This document shows, piece by piece, positions 1 to 8,032 of a stretch of 64,000 bases of DNA (position 1 is the first letter of the stretch; the number at the start of each line of letters is the position of its first letter). Position numbers and translations under genes: made by a program. The stretch is from Nocardioides turkmenicus (GTDB lineage: Bacteria > Actinomycetota > Actinomycetes > Propionibacteriales > Nocardioidaceae): contig NZ_JAALAA010000009.1 of the NCBI RefSeq assembly GCF_011045035.1, positions 124,001 through 188,000 of the forward strand, in the 5' to 3' direction. The notes beneath the pieces were generated by a model that was not told where the DNA came from, made no database searches, and saw only the letters and a program-made list of their open reading frames with translations.

Positions 1-1
1 C

Positions 2-673
2 CGCTGGGTGCAGCGGCTCGGTGTGCGCCTGGTGATCGCGAGCATCGATGACGCCATCGAGCGCGGCATCGTCGTCGACGACGGCAAGACCTCGCGCAAC
101 CGGCTGCAGACGCCGACCCTGCTGAACGCGATCGAGGAGAACGGCTTCACCGCCGCCTTCGGTGGCGGTCGCCGTGACGAGGAGAAGGCCCGCGCCAAGG
201 AGCGCGTCTACTCCCACCGCGACGAGTTCGGCCAGTGGGACCCGAAGAACCAGCGCCCCGAGCTCTGGTCGCTCTACAACGGCCGCCTCCACGAGGGCGA
301 GCACATGCGGGTCTTCCCGATCTCCAACTGGACCGAGCTGGACATCTGGGACTACATCGGCCGCGAGGGCATCGAGATCCCGTCGGTCTACTTCGCCCAC
401 AAGCGCCGGGTCTTCGAGCGCGACGGCATGCTGCTGACCGAGACGCCGCTCAACCCGCTGCGCGAGGGCGAGGTCGTCACCGAGCGCACCGTCCGCTACC
501 GCACCTGCGGCGACATGACTCTGACCGGCTGCGTCGAGTCGACCGCCTCCACCATCCCCGAGATCATCGAGGAGGTCGCCGCCGCCCGGGTCACCGAGCG
601 TGGCGCGACCCGCGGTGACGACCGGTTCTCCGAGGCCGCCATGGAGGACCGCAAGAAGGAAGGTTACTTCTGA
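2..673 (+). CDS. cysD: Sulfate adenylyltransferase subunit 2, 5' end cut by the window
   Basis: This is the small, catalytic subunit of the heterodimeric ATP sulfurylase, which makes adenosine 5'-phosphosulfate from sulfate and ATP. The reading frame is open from base 2 to a TGA at 671-673, giving 223 visible residues. Family members are about 300 residues, so roughly 80 N-terminal residues, including the PP-loop, lie outside the window. Visible CysD hallmarks are TSRNRLQTPTLL, FGGGRRDEEKARAKER, NWTELDIWDYI and the C-terminal RYRTCGD...TGCVES segment. The stop overlaps the cysN start as TGATG, so the two subunits are probably translationally coupled. The product is cytosolic. Confidence 0.95.
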   Translation, partial: RWVQRLGVRLVIASIDDAIERGIVVDDGKTSRNRLQTPTLLNAIEENGFTAAFGGGRRDEEKARAKERVYSHRDEFGQWDPKNQRPELWSLYNGRLHEGEHMRVFPISNWTELDIWDYIGREGIEIPSVYFAHKRRVFERDGMLLTETPLNPLREGEVVTERTVRYRTCGDMTLTGCVESTASTIPEIIEEVAAARVTERGATRGDDRFSEAAMEDRKKEGYF

Positions 674-1923
674 TGGCCATGGACCTTCTGCGGTTCGCCA
701 CCGCCGGCTCGGTCGACGACGGCAAGTCCACCCTCATCGGGCGGCTGCTGTTCGACTCGAAGTCGATCTTCACCGACCAGCTCGAGTCGGTCGAGAAGAC
801 CTCGCAGGACAAGGGCCACGGCTACGTGGACCTCTCGCTGCTGACCGACGGGCTTCGCTCCGAGCGCGAGCAGGGCATCACCATCGACGTGGCCTACCGC
901 TACTTCGCGACGCCCAACCGCAAGTTCATCATCGCCGACACCCCCGGCCACGTGCAGTACACGCGCAACATGGTCACCGGTGCCTCCACCGCCGACCTGG
1001 GCCTGGTGCTGGTCGACGCCCGTCACGGGCTGACCGAGCAGTCGCGTCGCCACGCGGTGCTCCTGTCCCTGCTGCGCGTGCCCCACCTGGTGCTGTGCAT
1101 CAACAAGATGGACCTCGTCGACTACTCCGAGGAGGTCTACAAGAAGATCTCCGCCGAGTTCACCGCGTTCGCGACCAAGCTCAACATCCCGGACCTCGAG
1201 GTCATCCCGATCTCGGCGCTCCAGGGCGACAACGTGGTGCAGCGCTCGGAGAACATGACGTGGTACTCCGGCCCGACCCTGATCCACCACCTGGAGCACG
1301 TCCACGTCGCCTCCGACCGCGACCTGGTCGACGTGCGACTCCCGGTGCAGTACGTCATCCGGCCGAAGTCCGACGACCACCACGACTACCGCGGCTACGC
1401 GGGTCAGGTCGCCGGTGGCGTGCTCAAGCCGGGCGACGAGGTCATGGTGCTTCCGTCCGGCATGACGTCGAAGATCGCCGGGATCGACCTCTTCGACAAG
1501 GAGATCCCCGAGGCCTTCCCGCCGATGTCGGTGACGGTCCGTCTCGAGGACGACGTCGACGTGAGCCGCGGCGACATGATCTCGCGGGTCAAGAACGCCC
1601 CCGAGCCGAGCCAGGACATCGACGCGATGATCTGCTGGATGACCACCGCTCCGCTGCGTCCGCGGCAGAAGCTGGCCATCAAGCACACCTCCAACTCGGC
1701 GCGGGCGCTGGTCAAGGACATCCAGTACCGCCTCGACGTCAACTCGCTCCACCGCGACCTGGAGACCAAGGAGCTCGGCCTCAACGAGATCGGCCGCGTC
1801 CAGCTGCGCACCACCAAGCCGCTGCTGTGCGACCCCTACTCGAAGAACCGCACCACCGGCTCCTTCATCCTCATCGACGAGGCGACCGGCGTCACCGTCG
1901 GCGCGGGCATGATCAACGACTAG
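673..1923 (+). CDS. cysN: Sulfate adenylyltransferase subunit 1 (GTPase)
   Basis: CysN couples GTP hydrolysis to APS formation by CysD. The 416-residue protein has the translation-factor GTPase motifs in order: GSVDDGKST near residues 10-18, DTPGH near 90 and NKMD near 144. An EF-Tu-like beta-barrel region follows. The ATG overlaps the cysD stop (TGATG), which fixes the start. Unlike the fused CysNC of mycobacteria, this protein ends without an APS kinase domain; the kinase is a separate gene 111 bases downstream. A palindromic intergenic repeat lies in that gap and may attenuate or process the transcript. Confidence 0.96.
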   Translation: MAMDLLRFATAGSVDDGKSTLIGRLLFDSKSIFTDQLESVEKTSQDKGHGYVDLSLLTDGLRSEREQGITIDVAYRYFATPNRKFIIADTPGHVQYTRNMVTGASTADLGLVLVDARHGLTEQSRRHAVLLSLLRVPHLVLCINKMDLVDYSEEVYKKISAEFTAFATKLNIPDLEVIPISALQGDNVVQRSENMTWYSGPTLIHHLEHVHVASDRDLVDVRLPVQYVIRPKSDDHHDYRGYAGQVAGGVLKPGDEVMVLPSGMTSKIAGIDLFDKEIPEAFPPMSVTVRLEDDVDVSRGDMISRVKNAPEPSQDIDAMICWMTTAPLRPRQKLAIKHTSNSARALVKDIQYRLDVNSLHRDLETKELGLNEIGRVQLRTTKPLLCDPYSKNRTTGSFILIDEATGVTVGAGMIND

Positions 1924-1939
1924 CGAGCGTTCAGCGAGA

Positions 1940-2012
1940 CACGAGTCGGCGCGTTTGCATCGCCGTCTTTCGAGCGAAGCGAGAAAGCAAGGTGCGAACG
2001 CGCCGACTCGTG
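1940..2012. repeat. Palindromic intergenic repeat, family A, copy 1
   Basis: Arms of 20 bases at 1940-1959 and 1993-2012 pair with only one G-T wobble. They share the core GAGTCGGCGC with two other loci in the window (5083-5203 and 22670-22742). The 33-base loop holds a smaller hairpin, CTTTC...GAAAG. This copy lies between two co-directional genes, cysN and cysC, so it is not simply a terminator between converging genes. Confidence 0.8.
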
Positions 2013-2034
2013 GTGAGCCCCATAAGGTTGCCCC

Positions 2035-3228
2035 GTGCCAGTGCCGCAGTTCTCCCCGTCCCCGCGCGAGCTCGACGACATCGAGCTGATCGTCTCCGGC
2101 GTCCTCCCGGGCCCGCTGAACGCCCCGGGCTCTCCGCTGACCCTCGATCTTCCGTCGTCGGTCGCGTCGGCCGCGGCCGAGGACGGCTCGGTGGAGATCG
2201 TCGACCCCGAGGGTCTCCCCCTGGCACGCGTCACCTGGCCCGCCGGCGAGGTCACCGGCCTCTCCTCCCCCGCCTACGGGCCCTTCCGACGGCTCTACCT
2301 CACCCCGGAGCAGACCCGGAAGACGTACGCCGGGCGGACGGTGGTCCCGGTCACCGACGCGCTCACCACCGCCGAGATCGCCGAGATCGCGGAGCTCGGG
2401 CCGGTGCTGCTGCTCGCTCTGGTCGGGCACGGCACCCCGGCACTCTCCCCCGTCGCGCTGCTGCGCGCCTCGTTGCTGGCTGCGGATTCCCTGCCCGACG
2501 CTGCCGTCGTGGCCGTGCCGCTGGCCGCCCACGACGACCCGGAGGCCGACCATGCGCTCGGGGTGGCGGTCGTGGAGGCGTACGCGGGCGGGGATCCGGT
2601 TCATGCGCTGACATCCGCTTCGTCGGACGACTACCCCGACGCCATCGCGGCGATCATCGACGCCGACCAGCCCGCCCCCGAGGACCAGGGCCTGGTCATC
2701 TTCTTCACCGGTCTGTCCGGCTCCGGCAAGTCCACCCTCGCCCGCGCCCTGATGGACCGGATCCTCGAGCAGGGCGTCCGCACGGTCACCTCCCTCGACG
2801 GCGACGTCGTGCGCCGCAACCTCTCGGCCGGGCTGACCTTCTCCAAGGAGGACCGGGAGACCAACATCCGCCGGATCGGGTGGGTGGCCGCCGAGATCTC
2901 CCGTCACGGCGGGCTCGCCGTCTGCTCCCCCATCGCGCCCTTCGACTCGACCCGCCAGGACGTACGCGGCTTCGTCGCCGACGCCGGTGGCGCCTTCTTC
3001 CTGGTGCACGTGGCCACGCCGCTGGAGGAGTGCGAGCGGCGCGACCGCAAGGGCCTCTACGCCAAGGCCCGACGCGGCGAGATCCCGGAGTTCACCGGGA
3101 TCTCTTCTCCTTACGAGGAGCCGGCCGACGCCGACGTACGTGTCGACACCACCGGCCGCTCGATCGACGAGGCGCTCGAGGACGTCATCGCCGGCCTGCG
3201 CTCGGCGGGCTATCTCGACCTCGCCTGA
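2035..3228 (+). CDS. cysC: APS kinase with a degenerate ATP-sulfurylase-like N-terminal region
   Basis: The C-terminal half, about residues 220-395, is a complete adenylylsulfate kinase that converts APS to PAPS. It has the P-loop GLSGSGKST near 226, SLDGDVVRRNL, the substrate segment FSKEDRETNIRRIG, and KGLYAKARRGEIPEFTGISSPYE. The first ~220 residues resemble the PUA-like and catalytic portions of homomeric ATP sulfurylase (Sat), including FRRLYLTPEQTR and a weak LVGHGTPALSPVALLRA match. I cannot find the QxRN and HxGH catalytic motifs, so that part is probably not an active sulfurylase. The GTG at 2035 sits 6 bases after a TAAGGT -10-like hexamer (2023-2028) without a Shine-Dalgarno sequence, suggesting leaderless expression in addition to any cysDN read-through. 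Confidence 0.92.
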   Translation: MPVPQFSPSPRELDDIELIVSGVLPGPLNAPGSPLTLDLPSSVASAAAEDGSVEIVDPEGLPLARVTWPAGEVTGLSSPAYGPFRRLYLTPEQTRKTYAGRTVVPVTDALTTAEIAEIAELGPVLLLALVGHGTPALSPVALLRASLLAADSLPDAAVVAVPLAAHDDPEADHALGVAVVEAYAGGDPVHALTSASSDDYPDAIAAIIDADQPAPEDQGLVIFFTGLSGSGKSTLARALMDRILEQGVRTVTSLDGDVVRRNLSAGLTFSKEDRETNIRRIGWVAAEISRHGGLAVCSPIAPFDSTRQDVRGFVADAGGAFFLVHVATPLEECERRDRKGLYAKARRGEIPEFTGISSPYEEPADADVRVDTTGRSIDEALEDVIAGLRSAGYLDLA

Positions 3229-3241
3229 GCCCCACGCTCAG
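3225..3241. terminator. Short palindrome spanning two convergent stop codons
   Basis: CTGAGC-CCCAC-GCTCAG is a perfect 6-bp inverted repeat. It contains the TGA of cysC (3226-3228) and the opposite-strand TGA of the monooxygenase gene (3238-3240). It could be a weak bidirectional terminator, but the stem is short and has no T-tract. Confidence 0.35.
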
Positions 3242-4389
3242 CGGTCGCGGTAGACCAGCCCGGACAGGCGCCAGGCGAGCATCGTGCGGAAGCGCGGGAG
3301 CCGCGCGAGCGTGGACAGCACCAGGTTGCGTACGCTGCGCCGGACCCCGTGCGCGATGCCGAACCGGGTCAGGCGGTCGGAGAGCTCGATGACCTCCTGG
3401 GCGACCGGGCGGCGGCGGGAGGCGTAGTCGTCGAGCGTGGCCTCGTCGCCGCCGGTGATCGTGGCGACGAGCGCGTCGGCGAGCACGACCGCGTCCTGGA
3501 GACCGGTGTTCATGCCCTGGCCGCCGGCCGGGCTGTGCACGTGGGCGGCGTCGCCCGCGATCAGCACTCGGCCAGCGCGGTAGGCGACGGCGACCCGGTG
3601 GTGGACCCGGAAGCGCGAGCCCCACACGACCTCGGTGACCCTGACGGGGCTCTTGAGGCTGCCACGCCGGTCGAGGAGCCCCTGGACGTAGGCGACGTCG
3701 GGCTCCTCGGGAGCCTCGGGGACCGGGGCCACGAACCGGAACGAGCCGTCGGGCAGCGGCGCGGAGACCAGGGTGCCCTCGGGCGAGAAGTAGAGGATGA
3801 CCTCGTCGTGCGGGAGGTCGCCCTCGATGCGTACGTCGGCGAGGCTGAACGACTCGGCGTACTTGCCTCCCGGGAAGCCGATTCCGGCCCTGTCGCGCAC
3901 GGTGGAGTGCATCCCGTCGGCGCCGACGAGGTAGCGGGCGCGGATCTCGGTGCCGTCCTCGGTGGTGGCGGTGACGCCGGTGCCGTCCTGGACGAGGTCG
4001 ACGAGGGTGAGCGGCCGGCGTACGTGGCCGCCGAGCTCGGTCAGGCGCTCGAGGAGAACGCGCTCGGTGACCGCCTGGGAGACCATCAGCGCGTAGGGGT
4101 AATCGGTGGGCAGGCCGTCGAAGCGGATCGGCACCAGGACCTTGTCGCGGTCGCGGATGGTGAAGCGCGGCGCCTCGATGCCCTCCGCGACCAGGCGCTC
4201 GGAGACGCCCAGGTCGGCCAGGACCTCCAGGGTGCGGGCGTGGACGACGGCGGCGCGCGAGGTGTTGTCGCCGGAGGCCTGGTTGTCGATGACGGTGACG
4301 TCGACGCCTGCCGCAGCCAGCGTGGCCGCGACGGCGAGCCCGGTGGGGCCGGCGCCGGCGACGAGGACATCAGTGGTGATGGTGGACAT
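3238..4389 (-). CDS. FAD-dependent aromatic-ring-type monooxygenase
   Basis: This 383-residue protein belongs to the class A (PHBH/UbiH/TetX-like) flavoprotein monooxygenases. It has the Rossmann motif GAGPTG near residues 11-16, the GADGMHSTVR motif, and the FAD-binding GRVLIAGDAAHVHSPAGGQG segment. The start at 4389 is preceded by AGGAG. A longer in-frame extension would run through the operator region and lacks family similarity. The gene diverges from a TetR regulator across a short intergenic region full of palindromes, so it is probably repressed by that regulator. The substrate, perhaps a phenolic or polyketide-like compound or an antibiotic, cannot be read from sequence. Confidence 0.88.
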   Translation of the reverse strand: MSTITTDVLVAGAGPTGLAVAATLAAAGVDVTVIDNQASGDNTSRAAVVHARTLEVLADLGVSERLVAEGIEAPRFTIRDRDKVLVPIRFDGLPTDYPYALMVSQAVTERVLLERLTELGGHVRRPLTLVDLVQDGTGVTATTEDGTEIRARYLVGADGMHSTVRDRAGIGFPGGKYAESFSLADVRIEGDLPHDEVILYFSPEGTLVSAPLPDGSFRFVAPVPEAPEEPDVAYVQGLLDRRGSLKSPVRVTEVVWGSRFRVHHRVAVAYRAGRVLIAGDAAHVHSPAGGQGMNTGLQDAVVLADALVATITGGDEATLDDYASRRRPVAQEVIELSDRLTRFGIAHGVRRSVRNLVLSTLARLPRFRTMLAWRLSGLVYRDR

Positions 4390-4414
4390 GATGCTCTCCT
4401 TGGGTCGTGGGTTG

Positions 4415-4450
4415 TTGGTCAACGTTTGTTGGCCAACCGGTGTTGACCAA
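4415..4450. promoter_or_regulatory. Concentric palindrome, probable TetR operator
   Basis: TTGGTCAAC (4415-4423) and GTTGACCAA (4442-4450) are perfect inverted arms around a second perfect palindrome, GTTGGCCAAC (4428-4437). Both share the same centre between 4432 and 4433. The element lies in front of the monooxygenase gene, inside the divergent TetR-monooxygenase intergenic region. Confidence 0.75.
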
Positions 4451-4468
4451 GGTAGCGCTGCTTCGGGA

Positions 4469-4496
4469 TTGACGTCAACAGATGTTGGCCTACAAT
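4469..4496 (+). promoter_or_regulatory. Promoter of the tetR gene
   Basis: A -35 TTGACG (4469-4474) and a -10 TACAAT (4491-4496) are separated by 16 bases. The start codon at 4504 is 7 bases past the -10, so the mRNA is probably leaderless. The -35 lies within the perfect palindrome TTGACGTCAA, and GTCAAC...GTTGGC half-sites fill the spacer, which fits autorepression. Confidence 0.7.
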
Positions 4497-4503
4497 CGTT
4501 GGC

Positions 4504-5067
4504 ATGACCGAGACCCGCCGATCCGGAGCCGAGACCCGCGAGCGCATCCTCGCCGTCGCGCGCGAGCACTTCGCGCGTCAGGGATACGACCGCACCACCA
4601 TCCGTGCGATCGCCTCAGAGGCGCAGATCGACCCCTCGATGGTGATGCGCTACTTCGGCAGCAAGGAGGAGCTCTTCACCGCCGCGGCGTCGATCGACCT
4701 GGCACTGCCGGACCTCACCGCGGTCGCGGCGGGCGAGGCGGGCCGCGTGATGGCCGCCCACTTCGTACGCACCTGGGACTCCGAGGGCACGCTGATGGCC
4801 CTCCTCCGCCGGGCCGCCTCCGACCCCCAGGCGGCAGAGCAGATGCGGAGCATCTTCGCCACCCAGGTCGCCGCAGCCATCGCTCCGCTGTGCCCCGACC
4901 CCGCCCAAGCCGGACGCCGGGCAGCCCTCGCGGCCACCCAGCTCCTCGGCATCGCACTGGGCCGCTACGTACTCCACCTCCCGCCCATCGTCGAGATGGA
5001 CGCCGAGGAGATCGTGGAGTGGGTCGCCCCGACGATCACCCGCTACCTCACCGCCGAGTCGGCCTGA
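4504..5067 (+). CDS. TetR-family transcriptional regulator
   Basis: The 187-residue protein has a typical TetR N-terminal DNA-binding domain, about residues 10-56, with ILAVAREHFARQGYDRTTIR and MVMRYFGSKEELF. The C-terminal ligand domain resembles the AcrR-type families and has no diagnostic ligand signature. It is transcribed away from the flavin monooxygenase, and paired palindromes between the genes make it the likely local repressor. Its own promoter overlaps one of these sites, and the message appears to start at the AUG. Confidence 0.88.
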   Translation: MTETRRSGAETRERILAVAREHFARQGYDRTTIRAIASEAQIDPSMVMRYFGSKEELFTAAASIDLALPDLTAVAAGEAGRVMAAHFVRTWDSEGTLMALLRRAASDPQAAEQMRSIFATQVAAAIAPLCPDPAQAGRRAALAATQLLGIALGRYVLHLPPIVEMDAEEIVEWVAPTITRYLTAESA

Positions 5068-5082
5068 ACTGACCAAGATCCC

Positions 5083-5203
5083 CGCCGAGTCGGCGCAGAT
5101 GTCCCGCAAATGCCCGTCGAGTCGGCGCAAATGTCCCAGCGAGACCGGGACAGATGCGCCGACTCGGCTGTCCGAAACGAGACAGACGCGCCGACTCGGC
5201 GGG
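5083..5203. repeat. Palindromic intergenic repeat, family A, compound copy
   Basis: Four copies of the GAGTCGGCGC core are packed here. Two are direct (near 5086 and 5119) and two are inverted (near 5156 and 5187), each next to ATGTCCC- or GGGACA-like flanks. They form nested hairpins between the converging tetR and BKACE genes. This may act as a bidirectional terminator, but the same repeat also occurs inside the cys cluster. Confidence 0.78.
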
Positions 5204-5207
5204 ATGG

Positions 5208-6032
5208 TTAGCGCGAGAGGCCGAGGAGGGCCCAGGCCTCGTCGGTGCTCATCGGCTCGCGCTGGGCGACCGCGGCGGCCTGGACGGCGCGCTCGACGAG
5301 CTGGCGGTTGGCGTCGACCGGGACGCCCTTGGCGAGGGTGAGGACGTCCTCCATCCCGACCCGCAGGTGCCCGCCCATGGCGAGCGAGGTGAGCATGACC
5401 GGGAGGGTCGAGCGGCCGATGCCGGTCGCCGACCACGAGGTCACCTCTGCCGGCAGGGCGGCGACAGCCGCGACCAGGGCCGCGGAGGTGCCGGGCATGC
5501 CGCCGGGGACTCCCATGACGAAGTCGACGTGGACCTTGCCGCCGGCCGGCAGCCCGTACTTCCCCAGCAGCCGCTGCAGCGCGGCGACGTGCCCGAGGTC
5601 GAAGAGCTCGAACTCCGGCACCACGCCGCGCTCCTGGGTGAGCTGGTAGAGCTCGGTGATGAACGGCCACGGGTTGGAGAAGACGTCGTCACCGAAGTTG
5701 GTGGTGCCCATGGTCAGCGAGCACGAGTCCGGGCCGGCGTCGAGCACCTTCAGCCGCTTGTCGAGAGGGTCATGCACCGAGCCGCCGGTGGAGAGCTGCA
5801 CGATCAGCTCGGTCTTCTCGTGGAGCGCGTCGACCGTCTCGGTGAGCCTGCCGAGGTCGAGCGTCGGTGCGTGGTCGTCGTCGCGGATGTGGACGTGGAT
5901 CATCCGCGCTCCGGCCTCCTCACACTCGACGGCCGTCGCGACGAGCTCCTCCAGCGTCGTCGGCAGCTGCGGGCAGTCTTCCTTCGCGGTCTCCGCCCCG
6001 GTCGGCGCCACGGTCACAAGCAGTCCAGTCAC
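5208..6032 (-). CDS. BKACE-family beta-keto acid cleavage enzyme (DUF849)
   Basis: The 274-residue TIM-barrel protein matches the 3-keto-5-aminohexanoate cleavage enzyme family, which splits beta-keto acids with acetyl-CoA as partner. The metal-binding motif IHVHIRD lies near residues 45-51; SLTMGTTNFGDDVF and EFELFDLGH are also family-typical. The GTG start at 6032 follows a TAGATT -10-like hexamer by about 6 bases and lacks a ribosome-binding site, suggesting a leaderless transcript. No lysine-fermentation or carnitine genes are adjacent, so the physiological beta-keto acid is unknown. Confidence 0.85.
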   Translation of the reverse strand: MTGLLVTVAPTGAETAKEDCPQLPTTLEELVATAVECEEAGARMIHVHIRDDDHAPTLDLGRLTETVDALHEKTELIVQLSTGGSVHDPLDKRLKVLDAGPDSCSLTMGTTNFGDDVFSNPWPFITELYQLTQERGVVPEFELFDLGHVAALQRLLGKYGLPAGGKVHVDFVMGVPGGMPGTSAALVAAVAALPAEVTSWSATGIGRSTLPVMLTSLAMGGHLRVGMEDVLTLAKGVPVDANRQLVERAVQAAAVAQREPMSTDEAWALLGLSR

Positions 6033-6099
6033 CCGAACAATCTAGCGCCATTCAAGCGATTCACCGCAATATCTCCACCACAGAACGGCAAAACGACGC

Positions 6100-6136
6100 G
6101 GGAGCCCCGGTGTCAGCCAGTGACACCGGGGCTCCC
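6100..6136. terminator. Hairpin terminator after sseC
   Basis: A perfect 16-bp stem (6100-6115 with 6121-6136) closes a 5-base loop, 20 bases beyond the sseC stop. It separates the leftward sulfur operon from the BKACE promoter. Confidence 0.82.
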
Positions 6137-6155
6137 ACGTCAGGGATCGTCAGCC

Positions 6156-6455
6156 TCAGCCGATCGGGATCGTCACCTCGGCGACGTTGCCGACCGCGGC
6201 GTGGACCTTCTTGTCCACCGGCTCCGCCTTCGGCGCGAGCGTACGCAGGGTCCACTCGCCGTCGCCGGCGAAGAACCGGAAGTGGCCGGTGGCCGAGGTG
6301 GGCACCTCGGCGGTGAACTCGCCGGTGCGGTCGAGCAGCCGGACGTACGCGCCGTGGACCGGCTCGCCGTCACGGGTCACCTGACCCTGGATGACTGCTT
6401 CCTTGGCGACGTCGACGCCGGCGAGCGAGAGCCCACCCTCAGTTGCTCCGCACAT
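6156..6455 (-). CDS. sseC: SseC-like DUF1416 protein
   Basis: This 99-residue protein is the DUF1416 partner that accompanies CysA2/CysA3-type thiosulfate sulfurtransferases in actinobacteria (SseC in M. tuberculosis). It starts MCGATEGG and has a beta-rich, transthyretin-like region (GQVTRDGEPVHGAYVRLLD, then TSATGHFRFFAGDGEW). A role in sulfur-carrier or thiosulfate metabolism is inferred from this conserved pairing; the biochemical function is not established. It begins 2 bases after the sulfurtransferase stop, so the two are one operon. Confidence 0.87.
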   Translation of the reverse strand: MCGATEGGLSLAGVDVAKEAVIQGQVTRDGEPVHGAYVRLLDRTGEFTAEVPTSATGHFRFFAGDGEWTLRTLAPKAEPVDKKVHAAVGNVAEVTIPIG

Positions 6456-6457
6456 GC

Positions 6458-7306
6458 TCAGGCCTCCCCGGGCTCGTCGCCGGTGACGACCGGGACGCCG
6501 ACGAGCGACCCGTACTCGGTCCACGAGCCGTCGTAGTTCTTCACGTTCTCCTGGCCGAGGAGCTCCTTGAGCACGAACCAGGTGTGCGAGGAGCGCTCGC
6601 CGATGCGGCAGTAGGCGATGGTGTCCTTGCTCCAGTCGACGCCGGCCTCGGTGTAGATCTCCTTGAGCTCCTCGTCGGAGCGGAAGGTGCCGTCGTCGTT
6701 GGCCGCCTTGGACCACGGGACGTTGGCCGCGGTCGGGATGTGGCCGGCACGCTGGGCCTGCTCCTGCGGGAGGTGGGCCGGGGCGAGGAGGCGGCCGGCG
6801 AACTCGTCGGGCGAACGCACGTCGACGAGGTTCTGGGTGCCGATGGCCTCGACGACCTCGTCGCGGAAGGCGCGGATCGAGTGGTCCTGCTCCTGCGCGG
6901 TGTAGGTGGTCGCCTCGCGGGTGACGGCCTCGTCGGTCAGCTCGCGGGAGTCGAGCTCCCACTTCTTGCGACCGCCGTCGAGCAGCTTGACGTCCTGGTG
7001 GCCGTAGAGCTTGAAGTACCAGAAGGCGTACGCGGCGAACCAGTTGTTGTTGCCGCCGTAGAGCACCACGGTGTCGTCGTTGGCGACGCCGCGCTCGGAG
7101 AGCAGAGCGGAGAACTGGTCCTTGTTGACGAAGTCGCGACGGACCTGGTCCTGCAGGTCGGTGGTCCAGTCGAGCTTGATGGCACCCTTGATGTGGCCCT
7201 TGTCGTAGGCGGTGGTGTCTTCGTCGACCTCGATCAGCACCACCTTCGGGTCATCGAGGTGCTCCTCCACCCACTGGGCGGAGACGAGGGAGTTCTCGCG
7301 GGTCAT
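6458..7306 (-). CDS. sseA: Thiosulfate sulfurtransferase (two-domain rhodanese, CysA2 type)
   Basis: The 282-residue protein contains two rhodanese modules. The active-site loop CRIGERS near residue 232 is the CysA2/CysA3 form of the rhodanese CRxGxR loop, and SHTWFVLKELLG follows it. It transfers sulfane sulfur from thiosulfate to an acceptor such as cyanide or a thiol. The ATG at 7306 has an AAAGG ribosome-binding sequence upstream. Downstream is sseC; upstream are a DUF4395 membrane protein and a thioredoxin-like protein, together making a conserved actinobacterial sulfur-redox block. Confidence 0.92.
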   Translation of the reverse strand: MTRENSLVSAQWVEEHLDDPKVVLIEVDEDTTAYDKGHIKGAIKLDWTTDLQDQVRRDFVNKDQFSALLSERGVANDDTVVLYGGNNNWFAAYAFWYFKLYGHQDVKLLDGGRKKWELDSRELTDEAVTREATTYTAQEQDHSIRAFRDEVVEAIGTQNLVDVRSPDEFAGRLLAPAHLPQEQAQRAGHIPTAANVPWSKAANDDGTFRSDEELKEIYTEAGVDWSKDTIAYCRIGERSSHTWFVLKELLGQENVKNYDGSWTEYGSLVGVPVVTGDEPGEA

Positions 7307-7343
7307 CTAGGTACCTTTCGTTGTGTTTCTTGCGTTCAGGGGA

Positions 7344-7790
7344 CTAGGCGAAACGCCTGATCAGCAGGTAGATCTCGCAGCCGAGGCAGAACCGGAAGAC
7401 GGCATTGAGCACGGCCGCGACGAGCGCGAGGCCGAGGGCGATCTGCGCCACGAGGGTGGCGCCGACGAGGTAGCCCACGAGCGCGACCACGAGGAAGGCG
7501 AGGCCGACCCCCTGGGCGAATCGGGGCGGTGCCGGGTCCTCGAGCTCGTCCGGCGCACCTAGGCGGGGACGTACGAACTTCTTGAAGAGCCAGGCGTGAG
7601 GGGTCCGCTGAACGCCGAGACCAGCCCCGATCGCGAAGAGCACGGTCTGGATGACCGTCACCACGAGAGCCCATGGCTGCGGAAGCAGCAGAGCCAGGAT
7701 GAGGACGACAACGGTCAGCGCCGCAGCGAACTGCGGGCCACGCGGGTCGATTCCGGTCTGCGTCGCCGTCTGGCCAGAGGTCTCGGACAT
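7344..7790 (-). CDS. DUF4395 integral membrane protein
   Basis: The 148-residue protein has about four hydrophobic segments and ends with the family signature FRFCLGCEIYLLIRRF, which contains a CxxC pair near residues 134-137. The thiol pair near the membrane, with a thioredoxin-like protein and a sulfurtransferase as neighbours, suggests membrane-linked sulfur or disulfide chemistry. That function is inference. The ATG at 7790 is preceded by AGGAG at good spacing. Confidence 0.83.
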   Translation of the reverse strand: MSETSGQTATQTGIDPRGPQFAAALTVVVLILALLLPQPWALVVTVIQTVLFAIGAGLGVQRTPHAWLFKKFVRPRLGAPDELEDPAPPRFAQGVGLAFLVVALVGYLVGATLVAQIALGLALVAAVLNAVFRFCLGCEIYLLIRRFA

Positions 7791-7859
7791 AGGTGTGCTC
7801 CTGCGAGAGTGGAGGGGAGGTCGTCAGGAAGAGCCTGACAGGCGAAAGCGATCCCCGGG

Positions 7860-7874
7860 GTCGACTGAGTCGAC
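7860..7874. promoter_or_regulatory. Palindrome in the DUF4395 upstream region
   Basis: GTCGACT-G-AGTCGAC is a perfect 7-1-7 palindrome in the 242-base gap between the DUF4395 gene and the thioredoxin-like gene. A smaller inverted repeat, GTCAGG...CCTGAC (7823-7839), lies closer to the DUF4395 start. It could be an operator for the sulfur block; no regulator can be assigned. Confidence 0.4.
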
Positions 7875-8032
7875 AAATCTCAGGGAATCAGCGGCAGGAA
7901 CGACACAGCGCCGAGCGAACGCGGCAGTGATCCACTGCGCGGCGCTTGGTCAGCATGGTCGAGAACATGCGATGACAGTAGCGTGATGCGTGACAGGCAC
8001 GAAACGAATGTCTCGGAATACGGACCAGCGTG

